Positions 25,243-37,604 of a DNA stretch of 64,000 nt are shown one piece after another; positions within the stretch are counted from its first letter, which is position 1; each line of letters opens with the position of its first letter. Source of the stretch: Paraspadella gotoi (taxonomy: Eukaryota; Chaetognatha); assembly GCA_051294375.1 (NCBI GenBank), contig JBJCIZ010000239.1, positions 1,320,581 to 1,384,580 of the forward strand, read 5' to 3'. The notes under the pieces were generated by a model. It did not search any database. It was not told where the DNA came from and saw only the letters and a program-made list of their open reading frames with translations. The translations under genes were made by a program, and so were the position numbers.

Positions 25243-25671
25243 TTGGCTGGATTATATTTTTTTTTTTAGATAGACTGATTGGCTCTCCTCTTCCGCTTTT
25301 TTTTTTATAATTTTTTTGTTTCAACTTTGTATTTTTCATTCCCGCTATATTTATGGGTTCTTTTTCGGGGACACTTTTTCAGTTACGATTTGCTAAAAAA
25401 AAAAAAATTCAGTAGTTAACGTGTTGGAAAACGATCAATAATACTTTTTTTTTTATTGTTTTCGTTATGTATTAATTACCCTTTAAGCGTTATCGTGCAT
25501 CATTTATATCTTTTTAGCCGCTTTCGTGTTTTTTTTTCTTTTCAGAAAATTATTATTAGGATAAATTTTTTTAAAAAATACAACTGGGATATAAGCATCT
25601 CCGCCGCCGATCGGTAAATGTAGGCGCTACGGAGACGAGCGAGACGAAAGAAAGACAGAGAGCGAGACGCC

Positions 25672-26905
25672 ATGGCGTCGCCCTACGAGACCCACCTGAT
25701 GTTCAAAGTTCTGCTCATCGGAGACACGAACGTCGGAAAATCTTGCTTCATCCTTCGATACGCGGAAGAAACTTTTACGGAGAAATTCATCTCTACGATC
25801 GGAATAGATTTTCGAATCAAGACGATCGAGAGGAAAGGGCATCGGATAAGGTTGCAGGTAAGTTTATCAAATAGGGGTTAGGGGTGAGTTTGACAGTTGA
25901 GGGAGTAATAGAAGTGAAGTATAAACGTCGTGAGGTGTTAACGTCGTAAGAATCTTAAATGAGATTATATTTTTTTAATCTTATTTGCATATTGTAGCGT
26001 TGGAACTTTAATCGGTTCGTTTTCATTTTGGATTTCAAAATTAGTTCAGTTTTTTTTTCGGTTTTTCAGTTGTTAATTATAGTCTTTAGGTGTTAAGGAA
26101 TGATTAGTTTTGATTAATATTTTATTTTACTATAAATTCCGAAATTCCTAAATGTCGAAACTATTCTTTCTAGTTTCTTATACATATTATATTTTCTGAT
26201 AAAAATATATATCTTAAATCCTCTTATGTCCTGATTTTTCTCGCGCGGCTGCGATTTTATTAAGATTTTATTAAAATGTTAATGAAATGTTATCAAAATG
26301 TTTTAAAATTTTATTAAAATTGTATCAAAATGTTATTAAAATGTTGCAAAATGTTATTGAATTGTTATTAAAATGTGATAAAATATTGGTTAACGGTTGT
26401 AGGCTTTTTTCAAATATTTGTCGAAAAGGTAACTTTAATTCCGCTTTTCCCTACCCCTCTCTGTTCAAACCCCAAATACCCATTCTCCCCTTCGCTACGC
26501 TACGCTACGCGACGCTACGCCCATTTACCCCAATCCTCCTCCTCCCTCGCTACGCCCTTTTTCCACCCCCCCCCACCACCACCGCGAATCAGATCTGGGA
26601 CACTGCGGGCCAAGAGCGATTCCGCAGCATCAGCACGTCCTACTACCGAGGCGCCCTCGGATTTCTCTTGGTCTTCGATCTGACGAACAAAGGAAGCCTC
26701 ATCGAGGTCAAGGACTGGCTGCAGAGGATCGACGACCATGCCTTGGACAATCCGGAGGTGAGATTCGAAGCTGTGGAACAAACTATTGAATCTCTCGATC
26801 GATCGATCGATCGATCGAGCAATTTTATTTAAAATTAAACTTTTGAATTTCATGAATTAAACTCGATCGATCCTCAATCCTCTATCCATTAAATAATATT
26901 TAGCC

Positions 26906-26940
<35 letters not shown>

Positions 26941-27400
26941 ACTCTCTCTCTCTCTCACTCTCTCTCTCTCTCTCACTCTCTCTCTCTAACCCACCCTCTA
27001 AGGTGGTCATCATCGGCAACAAATCCGACCTGGTGGCCAAGCTCAAGACTCACCATCAACCCGGCTCCATCACCATCAACAACAACAACAATTTTTCCGA
27101 CATCAACTACGGCTACGGCTACGGCCCGTCGGGCTACTTGGGCCCGGGCCGCTCGGGCCGCGTCTCCCCTTACCTCCCGAAGAACGACCCTTACTCCTTC
27201 GGCATCGATCGGGTGACGCGTCCGAGGGCGCCGGCCACGCCCACCACTCCGGAGACGGCGTCGACGTCTTGGTCGGCGGAGGTGGCGCTGCTGGCGCAGC
27301 GGCGGAATCTGATGTACTTCGAGGCGTCGGCGAAGACTGGGGAGAACGTGGCGGGTGCATTCGAGGCGTTGGCGGACAAGGTCATCGATAGGAGGGTCAA

Positions 27401-27475
<75 letters not shown>

Positions 27476-28708
27476 GAGGCTTGTTTAACTTTTCTTCTCT
27501 TCTCAATTTTCCTTCCGCTTTATTATTCTCAGTTAAATTCATTATCACTATCATTTATAACAATCCCACATCCCTCTACCCTTGGACATTCTCCCCCCCC
27601 CGGCCCCTACTCCCCACTCCCTCCAATACCTTATCCTCTCCCCTAGGTCCCACCCTCTTCGATATTTTTTTCTCTCTTCTTTAATCTCTTCTTTAATCTC
27701 TTCTTTAATCTCGTTTTCTCATCAAAAAAAAATCTGCTTCTTTCGCCAAAATAAACAAAACTTCGTCGTAGATCGTATATATTAAATTTGTACATATCTG
27801 TATATATATTGGTATATATTTTTTTTTCTTTTTCCTCTGTTTTTTTCTCATTTCTTTTTTGTCTTTTTCCTTTTTTTTTTCCTTTGTTTTTTTTTTCTTT
27901 GTTTATTCTTTGGTTTTCTCTTCTGTCTCCTTTCTCTTTCCTTTGATTAGTTTTTTTTCCTTTTTTTTCATATATTTTTGCCTTTCCTTTTGTCTCTTTT
28001 CACCTTTCTTTTGTCTTTCTTTTTCCTTTCTTTTATTTTTTTTTTCTTTTTTTCCTTTCTATTACCTTTGTTTCCTTTTTTCCCTCTGTTTTTTACTTTC
28101 CTCCCTTTTCTTTCCCTTAATTTCCAATGTCTCCTTTTCCTTTTTTTCCTTTTTTCCCGATCCGGACGCGTCCCCTTTTTCCCCCGATGAAAAATGGAAT
28201 CATTTTCCCGTCCATAATTCGTCATCAATTCCATGGTATTGCAGAAACAAAAAAACAAATAAAGTCGATGGATAAAAAGCCAAAAAAATTGATGGCAACA
28301 ATCGTAACAATTTGGGTATAAGATTATGAGTTACAGTAATTTTACACGTTTTAGTAAAAAATGACAACCGTTTTACATTGAATTTTACATTACTGTGTTG
28401 AATCTTGAAGAATTAACTCTTCCCACAGATCTCTTTAACTCGAATTTTTAAATCTCTTTAAATCTCTTTATAAATCTCTTTCACACCTCACCTTTTCCTT
28501 ACCCTTCGAAAAGGAAATGCCATTCGGGACGAGCGAATCTAAAGACTCGCCCGTCGTGGTCAGCGGAGAGCCCATGACCGGCCTTACGGGCATGACTCCC
28601 GGGGCCGTTTTCAACCTCGCCCGCAGCCCTTCTCTTCGGCAGAAGAACGGAAAGAAAAAGAGCCGATCGAAGAAGAGAGGTTGTTATTGTCTCAACTTTC
28701 GACCCTGA
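25672..28708 (+). CDS. Rab-family small GTPase with long G4-G5 insertion
   Basis: Vesicle-traffic GTPase with four exons: 25672-25857, 26593-26757, 27003-27401 and 28514-28708, all phase 0 with GT-AG sites, giving 314 residues against about 200-220 for a usual Rab. Motifs: P-loop GDTNVGKS (17-24), FISTIGIDF with the switch I threonine, WDTAGQE (64-70), NKSD (123-126) and EASAKTG (SAK at 226-228). Normal Rabs have about 30 residues between NKxD and SAK; here there are about 100. The extra part is rich in N, G, Y, P and T, with [16 protein letters not shown] at its centre. The C-terminus is polybasic (KKKSRSKKR) and followed by GCYCLNFRP. This CxC is six residues short of the end, so prenylation as in typical Rabs is uncertain. 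Sequence is nearest to the Rab8/Rab3 group. Introns match the Rab3-like gene 430 bp upstream. The start has clear homology from residue 8 onward. Confidence 0.88.
26255..26395. repeat. AAAATGTTATT minisatellite
   Basis: About ten degenerate units of 11-14 bases (aaaatgttatta-like) within intron 1 of the second Rab gene. Confidence 0.75.
26905..26987 (+). repeat. (CT)n tract before Rab exon 3
   Basis: Ends 15 bases before the acceptor ctctaag at 27002 and supplies its polypyrimidine tract. It is complementary to the (GA)n tract just after the same exon. Confidence 0.95.
27404..27471 (+). repeat. (GA)n tract abutting the exon 3 donor
   Basis: The donor gtgaga at 27402 runs straight into about 68 bases of ga, so the microsatellite is continuous with the splice site. 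Confidence 0.95.
27790..28190. repeat. T/C-rich low complexity
   Basis: Long homopyrimidine-like stretch (tttcctttt units) in intron 3 of the second Rab gene. Long open frames here are Phe/Ser/Leu-rich repeat translations. Confidence 0.8.
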
Positions 28709-31093
28709 CGGCAACAAGAAAAGGGATTTTTTTTTCGGAGGTTGTGGGGTCTAGATACTCGTGGGTGAGTTCGACCCACGTTTTTTGGGGGGGTTGTGGG
28801 CTCGAGTCGTGGGTTATTAAGTTATGTTTTTTTATCGGTATTTTAATTATGTTTAGATGTCTAAAATACGAATGTCAAGACACTTTTTTTCAATGGAGCT
28901 CTTCTCTCAAGTTTTTATCATCGTGTTCTTTCCGAAAAAAAAAATTTATGTTTTAACATCATTGCAAGCACAGTATACTCGGTCAGCGTAATAATCCGAT
29001 GCAAAATTTGTAATTCTGTCTGCCACCGAAGATGATATGAAAATACATATATCGAAATATTTGGCAAAAAAAAAAATTGTTTTGCTTTTGCACATCATGA
29101 AGCATTAAATTGTCATACTTTTTTAAAACATTTTTATTAAACTTTATCTTAACACAATTTACGCAGGTGTCGTTTTAACCAATTTAATAGTATTTCCTGC
29201 AACCCCAGATAATTTCTCAACCCCTCTCCCTTTTGTGTACAATATTTTACAATATATTACATTGCTACATTTAATTTTTTTTTCTCCAAATCGAGATTTT
29301 TGTGATTAAAAAATTTCCCTTCTTTGCGAAAGAAAATACAACTGGTTTTAACTTATTAACAAAAACAACAACAACAACAACAACAACAACCATGATATAA
29401 CAAAACCTTTTTTTGTTTTGTAATGTTTTATCATTCTAATTATTGGGTTTAGTGCGCTCGAATAATATTGTATTTAACTCGAATCTCCGCTACGTTTATC
29501 GAACCACTCATGACATTGTAAAAATGGTGCAAGATGATACAATAACATACCGGGTTGTGCATTGACTTGGATTAACCCTGGCGTCTTACTTTTATAGTGA
29601 TATTTTTTTATACTTTGGAGTATTGTTATTCTACAATTGTACATTAATAGTTAACGCGCTTACTTTTTTTCCTATTGGGATTTCTTTCTAGTCCTCGACT
29701 GCTATGTGAGACATTATTGTTTTTTTTAGTAAGTTTATGCTTTAATTGTTTTTTTAATTTAGTATAAAAGAAGGTATTTAATCATTTTATAAAATTACTT
29801 TGGTAAGAATATGATGAGTTGAAAAACTATATTTCCAATCATTTTAGTAAGCCTTCCGTTTCTCTGTCTCTCTCTGTCTCTCTCTGTCTCTCTCTCTATT
29901 TCGTTTTCCCCTCCCTCCCTCCCTTTTTCCCTAAACTTCAATTTTCCCTGACTCTCTCTCTATCGTATTTAGTGTCAAATGGCATTTTCTCGCAGCCAGA
30001 AATATTTCGTCTCGACCGCTTTAGTAATTAACAATTGAAATATCTTAATTCATGATTCGGCTTAAATTCTTAGTGCTTAATCTCGTTATATTTCTCGTTA
30101 AATATTTTTCTCATGATCTATTTTTTAATAAACAAACAAAACATGACTTTTTGCGTATTTCATGATAACGAATTGAAAAGTTAGACTAGCCATAGCCGAT
30201 GAAATTTAAATGCTATTGTATTCAGCTTTAAAATAATCTATCATAAGCATAGAATATAGTATTAAAATATTTGTCGTCAAAAATGTTTCTTCTAGGGTAC
30301 TAGCCTAATTAAAATTATTACTATATAGAGGGAAAAAAATTTTAGAGCATAAAAAGTTAAACAAGAAATATAATTACAGCTTTTAAAAATTCTTAGTAAA
30401 ATTCTCAGTAAAAATTTAAAATTATTGAATGAAGATGATGATAACAATTTTTTACGGTTTTTCTTATTTTTCCCCTACTTATCATACTAAATATTGTAGT
30501 TAGCCTTTCTTTTTAGTTGTTAGTATCAAATTTAATAGGAGAGTAACAAAAAGTTCGTTTTAACAACAATGCGGCTGAATATCTGAGAAATCATAAAAAA
30601 AGTTATAGAAAGTAGTAAGAAGTAAGAAATTCAGAAACTGATAGTCACCCCAAACATTTACAAATATTTAAATACATTATTTGTTTGTTTGTTTGATTGG
30701 AACTCAGTTGCCTCATCTTAAAATTTTCGACGTCTTTTCCCATGGAGCTTCAAGTCATAAAACTGTTGCCCCCCCCCCCGCCAAACAAATCTTTCCAAAC
30801 AAACGAAAGTTTTTTTAAAATTTCTGAAATTTTTGAAAGTGAATTAATCTGATAACTTCCTTACATCAAAACAGTCAGGTTATTCCAAATTCATGACTTT
30901 CTCTCACAATCATTTTCTATCCAACAGTGACTTCTAGCAAATTGTGATAAATTATATTCCGATAAAAGCATAATTGACGTCAAAAAAAAAAAAAAAAAAG
31001 CAGAGCCCGAAAAAAAAAACATTTCTCAGAAAATTTTTTCCGCCAGGTGCGACGAAGCGATTCCGAGAAAGAAAAAAAACAAATGCACCAAAA

Positions 31094-31096
<3 letters not shown>

Positions 31097-31160
<64 letters not shown>
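31097..31160. repeat. (GA)n microsatellite
   Basis: About 58 bases of ga dinucleotide followed by ga-rich sequence. Confidence 0.95.
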
Positions 31161-31162
<2 letters not shown>

Positions 31163-31221
31163 AAAGAATCTAATGTAGCGGAAAGAGAAAGAAGAGAATT
31201 AAAAAGAATCGTCGACTCAAG

Positions 31222-31296
31222 AGGGAGGGGGGAGCGAGGGGGGGGGAAGGGGGGGAGGCGGAGCTAGGGGGGGGAAGGGGGGGAGCGGGGGGGGAA
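31222..31296 (+). repeat. G-run tract, G-quadruplex potential
   Basis: At least eight runs of four or more G separated by one to five bases (ggggggg, gggaggg types) on the + strand. This meets the simple G4 pattern many times over. Confidence 0.75.
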
Positions 31297-31832
31297 GCTT
31301 TTGCGACGATTCATTGCCACATAATTTGCCGCAACTTTTGACGCATGGTTTCGGCGAAACGTTTTTTTTTTTTTTTGTTTTTGTTTTTGTTTTTGTTTTT
31401 TTTTTTTGCAGCATTATTTGCTACCTCATCTGTTTGCCGCATAGGTTTTTAGTCTCTTGGTTTGCCGCATTTATCACTAGGTTTGAACAGAAAATGTTTC
31501 GTGCTTAACTTGGCAAAATGTCTGCGTCTAACTGTGGTTGGAAAGTAGCAACTCTCTAATCTTTATTTAAATAGTTTTTAAAAAAAGTGAATGAAATATG
31601 AATAAAATATTTTAAAAAAACTCGTTCGAAGCTAAAAGTGAAAAAAAAACCCTAATTGGTGACCAATCAAGACTAATTATAAATAATCGCTAATTATTAA
31701 TCAGTTAGAAAAACGAAATAATTGACGTTGCTCGGCTACCGACGTCAAATTAACTGTAATTATAGTTGTTATAAGTTCAGATTTTGATTTATTGATTCAT
31801 ACTTGTGAACTTAGGCTATAAAATTTGTTCAA

Positions 31833-31905
31833 CCAATATATTGTTTTATAAAAAAAGCCATCTTGCCCCTGACTTTGGACAGGCGACGTTGCGGTTGAGG
31901 CCCAA
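31833..31905 (+). repeat. Dispersed repeat F, copy 3
   Basis: CAATATA, TCTTGCCCCTGACTTTGG, ACAGG and GGTTGAGGCC in the same order as the copy at 11530. Confidence 0.5.
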
Positions 31906-32561
31906 TGAGACACAATGTAAAAGGAAAACTATGTCAAAAAGAGAACAAACAATCTTTAAGTAATAAAATTTTAAAATATTATTATTAATTAATTAGTTAA
32001 AATATTACTATGACTCATGTTAATCATTAACACTGCTAAAGACTATATTTAGCTACTAGAAAACCATGAAACAAAACTAATATCAAAATCCAAAATGAAA
32101 TTAGACACATTTAGATTTAATACTGCAATATGTAAATGAGATTGAGAGATTCAATCTCATTTAAGATCATATTAAATAATCATCCCTTACATGAGAACAA
32201 CATAAAGAACGACGACGACCAGTCTTCTGGACTCGGAGTCGAAGTCAGACTTTCAAATGGACGACAGAAACGAATATTAAAGGCTCGGAATTGGTTGAGG
32301 CTTCCCTGCCTCTTGCTTCATATATATAATTTTTATATCGGTTGTATTAATTTAAAACGTACCAATTTAATTCGTGACCGTTTCGAAATTTATATATTCT
32401 GAAAATTCTTCACTTTAATTTCCAAGATAAATATCAATATTAATGTCAAATCATTGGCGAAAATTTAGATTCCTAAATTTACAACCGGGCGGTTGACAAA
32501 CGTCATTCCTGGTCATTTTTTATGTCCGTAACTTGAAATGGAAGCTTAGCTGTTGACCAAG

Positions 32562-32567
<6 letters not shown>

Positions 32568-32609
<42 letters not shown>

Positions 32610-32620
32610 GTCTCTGTCTC
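32568..32620. repeat. (CT)n microsatellite
   Basis: ct dinucleotide followed by ctctgt units. Confidence 0.95.
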
Positions 32621-33506
32621 CTCGGCGGATGAATTATTCAGAAGAAGGAGTTGACAACTTTTCTCTTTCTCCTCGTTCCAGCGACAGGAGAAACTTATTT
32701 TTTTTCCACAGGACTATTGAGAATATTTTAAAATATCTTAAAATCATTTAAAACTATTTTACAAACGTTTCCGGTCCTTTGGTCTACACAAAATTAATCT
32801 TAAAATTAATAAAGTAAAATAAAAAAAGTAAAAAAAAGGCAAAAAAAATTGTTAGAATTAAAAAATTATGCAGCAATCACAATTTGTAAACAATTTCCTT
32901 TCGTTTGAGTCCATAATCTATATTTTATCTTTAATAGTTTATTTGTAATCAATTTTTCTTTATTAAAATATTATTTTAATTCTTTTTTAAAATAATTTGA
33001 ATTAAAAAAAATTATAACTATGCCAAATGATTGAAGAAAAGTTTTATATTATAAGGGATTTACCTACCTAATATTGGCCTTTATATACATATATAGTAAG
33101 TTTTTTATGATTATGTTTTGTCATAAAAAATAAATAATTCATAAAATTAAATATATGAAAAAAATTATAACTTTGAATTATTTTTTAGCATAATAAACAT
33201 GATTTTTAATTAATTGTTTATGATGTTTTTAATAGCTATTTCTCTGTTGTATCCTTCTCAATTATAATAATTTTATAACTTTTTTATTTTTAGTAATACT
33301 GATTGCTATATTTACTTACTTTTGATAAAATAAAACAAGTTTGAGCAAACAATGTCAGATCTTCCCCCGATCATTAGCGGTAATTAATCAATTTATTAAT
33401 TAATTAAATAAAAAAAATAAATAATTAATTTCCTAATTAAATAATTAATTATTTTGAACCAAAATACTTGTTTTTAGATATTTTCGTCACTGATCACGAC
33501 AAAAGC

Positions 33507-34864
33507 AACGATGACGATGGCGGGACGACAATAATGCCGATAACGATTGACTTACTTGATTGATTGTGATTGATTGATAGATTAAATAATTAATTAATTG
33601 ATAAATAAATTTATTGATTGAATAATTAATTAGTAGATGAATAGATTGATTTATTGAATAATATATTGATTGATTAATTGACTGAATTATTTAATGATTG
33701 ATTAACTAATTGATTAATTTACTGATTAATTATTTGATTAATTAATCCTTCTTGCATTTACATTTAATATTAAAGAAAAAAGAAAGCATAATCAATTAGT
33801 GAAACAGTTGTTTTGTTTTTTTCCATTTAATTTTAAACTCATTTCCACTCAAACGATTCCATCGAAACTAAATTTCCAGCCTTATGACACACTTTCCTAC
33901 CCATATAACTACAACTAAAAATTACTGATATTAAAATTCTGTATGAAACAGACAAAACTTTTATACTCACATGCTATTTAATATTTTCATATGATATATT
34001 ATTACCTGTTGACAAAATCTAAAACGGGAATTACATTTTTTTTAATTTCCAAGTAATGTTGTTTGGTGAAAATTGTAAGAACCAAGTATTTGAAGAGCAA
34101 ATCTATATGTCACTTTTTGGTTGGTTATTCGGTCCGTCCGAAGGTAGGTCCGTCTGTCTGTTGCTCTAACTTAATTTTAAATGCTCCTTACTTTAAAATT
34201 ACTGCATAAAGAGTTTATAGTTGGTAGAAAGTTGATATTTGATACTTGCATTCTTACCTGATTTTTCATCATGCATCAAGATAATTACAAATTGAAAATA
34301 AATAGTACCAATAGTTTAAAAAATTATGGAGGAATCTAAAGGAAGGAATGAGAGGAGAAAAGATGAGAAGGTGAGAAAAGGAAAAATGAAACTGGGAAAC
34401 AGATAAAGTGAGGTAAAGGAGAGAAAAGAAATTGACGGAAGATGTGAGAAAGAATAGAATAGAAATTATACGTAAAATAAAAGCAAGAAACAAGATGAAG
34501 TTATCTCCCTCTTATCGATTCGAGAACGAAAGATAAAAGATGGAGAAAAGAGAGTAAAGAGAAAAAGTAGAGGGATCCTCGAGTGGGCGTGGCACCGACG
34601 ACCGCAGCGCCGCGGGGAGGAGGGAAAACAAGACGAAAACAAAAGATTGATCTCGAGAGTGGAGAGAGAAAGGAGGGAGGAGAAAGAAAGAAAGAAAGAG
34701 AGAAAGAAAGACAGACAGACAAACTGACAGATGGTGTTTTTAGTCGGATCTGCTCTACAATTAACTTTGTCGGTCCCTCGGTCCGCCCCCTCAACCTTGT
34801 CGGGCATTCACATATATCATGTCAGAATATGATAAGTTATGCAAAAAAAAAACTATGTCCGTCC

Positions 34865-34900
<36 letters not shown>

Positions 34901-35505
34901 GTCTGTCTGTCTGTCTGTCCGTCTGTCTGTCTGTCCGTCCGTCCCACCTTAGCAAGAAAATCTAATTACTCGTGATTGGATGGATGGATTGGAATAAACT
35001 TTTGTGTGTGGGTAGGGAAGTGTGTGATTTAGCTGGATATGAAGTTTCGATGGAATCGTGCGAGTGGAAATGAGTTTAAATGGAAAAATAAAAAAAATGT
35101 ATTTCGCTATTTGAACGCCAATAACTCATGAGTGAATGGGACGATTGACTTGAAATTTTGTATGTGGGTAGGAAAGAGTGTGATTAAACTGGAATTCGAT
35201 GGAATTCCAATTCGGTGGAAATGAGTTTAAATGAAGAAAACACAAAACCTGTTTTACTTATTGATTATGCTTCTTTTTATTTTTATATTAAATGTAAATG
35301 CAAGACGTATTAATTAATCAAATAATTAATTAGTTACTTAATCAATTAATTTATTAATTAATCCATAATTAATTAATCAGTCAATTAATCAATCAATAAT
35401 CATCAAATCAATCAATTATTTATCTATTAATTAATTATTTAATCAATCAATCAATCCAGTCAATCGTTATTTGCTTTATTATCGTCGTCGCCATCATCGT
35501 CGCGG
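33507..35505. mobile_element. Foldback element with 350-400 bp inverted arms
   Basis: The left arm (about 33507-33910) matches the reverse complement of the right arm (about 35159-35505). Shared words in order from outside in: CGATGACGATGGCG/GACGATGATGGCGACG, AACGATTGACT, a long gatt/ttaatt tract, CTTGCATTTACATTTAATAT, AAGCATAATCAAT, TTTAAACTCATTTCCAC, and CACACTTTCCTACCCA/ACACTCTTTCCTACCCA. The 1.25 kb centre holds ctgtc units (34110-34170, 34855-34945). No transposase is seen. Confidence 0.65.
34855..34945 (+). repeat. (CTGTC/CTGT)n tract
   Basis: About 90 bases of ctgt units with cgtc variants, like the core of the CTGTC-family repeats, followed by a diverged CCCACCTTAGCAAGAAAAT. Confidence 0.85.
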
Positions 35506-35755
35506 TAAGTGATTAATTAATTAATTAATTGATCGTGCGAGTAGAAATAAGTTTAAATGAAAAAACAAAATTATATTTACTTAAAGCATTTTTAATTATA
35601 TTTACTAATAATTATTATGTTTATTAAAACTTGGATAGATGAATTGAAATGAAATTTTATGTGATTAAGCTGGATAAAAGTTTTTGATGGAATCGTAGGA
35701 GTGGAAAAGAGATTAAAACAGAAAATCAATTTTAAAAATTTCTCTATAACCTTCT

Positions 35756-35756
35756 C

Positions 35757-35846
<90 letters not shown>
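35756..35846. repeat. (TGAT)n microsatellite
   Basis: Just over twenty tgat units with one aacgat interruption. Confidence 0.97.
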
Positions 35847-35847
<1 letters not shown>

Positions 35848-36008
35848 CCAAATTACATCAGTTGACTATATTATACCAATTGACCAAATTATGCCTGTTG
35901 ACCAAATTATACCAGATGACCAAATTATGTCAATTGACCAAATTATGCCAGTTGATTTAATTATGCAAGTTGATTAAATTATGAAAGTTGACCAAATTAT
36001 GCAAGTTG
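35846..36008. repeat. 20-bp minisatellite
   Basis: About eight units of consensus GACCAAATTATGCCAGTT with a period near 20 bases, directly after the TGAT microsatellite. Confidence 0.9.
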
Positions 36009-36483
36009 GGTTTGGCATAGCTACTGGTAATGATTGATAGATCAATTGATTTATAGATTTTTTCATAGATTTATTAAGTCTGTTATGATTTGTTATAATC
36101 ACAAATTAAGAGGCAGAAAAATTACAATGATTTATCATCGGATTAGCTTATTACCGCTTAATTATCGTAGGCAGATCCGACATTGTTTGATCAAACTTGT
36201 TCTTTTTATGTGTGGTTTGAATGAATCTAGACCAAAAACAAAACAAAAGTCCCGCTCTAGTGGTAAAAATATTATTTGTAAATTTAGGTAAACAAAAAGG
36301 CGATCAATGTATGAGAAAAGAAAATCGTAAAGTTAAAGACTAAAGGAGATCTTGAAATTCACTTACCTTATATGATGACGATGACGTAAAAAAAGGGAAA
36401 AAATGCAAATATTAGAATTATCAACTAATCTCGTTACAAGTAAATGATTTGATAAGTGTAAAGGGAAAACCCCTCTCTCTTTT

Positions 36484-36549
<66 letters not shown>

Positions 36550-37604
36550 ACACACCCCTCGTCAATTGCCGTCGTAAAACTCGTAAAGGAAAAAGGCATT
36601 AATACTCGTTTCTGTGCTGTCAACTAAAGCGTAGTAAAATTCTAAATTTAACTTAAATTAAAATTCTAAAAGCGAGGAACGAACAACGTTATACTAATGA
36701 ACATTTGTGTATAAGATTATAATCATTAATAAAAACACCATCAGTGTTTTTAACTTGGGTAGCCCCCCCCTGCCTTCTATCAGTTCAGTTCATGGAAGAC
36801 GGGGTGCCAAGCATCAATTTTTACATAGGCCCCCCAGTCCTCGTTGAGTCCCTCTACTGGGCCGCTGCTGTGCCGTCTGATTTCCGTGGTTATCATTAAC
36901 CATCTCACAGTCAGAAAGGAGAGTCAGCAATTCCTCGGTCCTTATACATAAGATATAATTGTGAAATCCCCGCCCATAGAAAACAATTCAAACAAAAGAA
37001 CACAAGGTCAAAGAGACGAAGACGACGACGAAAAGAAATCTCAGGATGTTAAATAGTTGATAAATAATTAATTTTCGAAATTAATATTCGGTTTTATATG
37101 GACGTTACTAGCTTTAATTCTCAAACTCGTCCTCTCTTCTATGATTTCATTGGTTATTATTTGGTTCTTAATTCTGATTGGACGAGACCTTTCTGATCCA
37201 ATTATTGGTAGTATTCTCAAAAGTCGAAAGTCGTTTTTAATTGGTCTATTTAAATTTTAAAGAAGTATAAAAGGGCAAGTAAACTTTAAACTTTTAGGAG
37301 ATTGCCCAGGAAACATTAGGTAACATGATGAAATATTTGTAACTTTTTAGAAATGAATTCTATTCATTGAAATTATTATTTTTGTACAGCTTTGAGCTCT
37401 CTCTGGCTCTCTATTTCTCAGTAGCTCACTCTTGTTGCTCTGCTCTGATTATTTTATTATTAAAATCTCGTGATTTGGATTGATTCTTATTTTTGAGAGT
37501 GAAATGGCTTCGCCCAGTGAAATCTACAAGGTATAAATTAGGTTAGAGCTAAGTGCTCAAACAATTTTTTTTAATACAATCTCCCACACAGGATAAAAAC
37601 GAAG
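36009..37604. other. Intergenic, no gene seen
   Basis: No supported exon. (CT)n at 36471-36549. 36760-36960 is GC-richer, with runs of C and the word ggccccccagtcctcg. It may be a diverged repeat, but I found no second copy in the window. Confidence 0.5.

Larger units (their letters stand above)
28709..33506. other. Intergenic, no gene seen
   Basis: AT-rich sequence after the second Rab gene. I find no exon-like open frame. It contains a (CAA)n run near 29366-29391, CT-rich 29863-29960, and the listed repeats. Confidence 0.6.
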
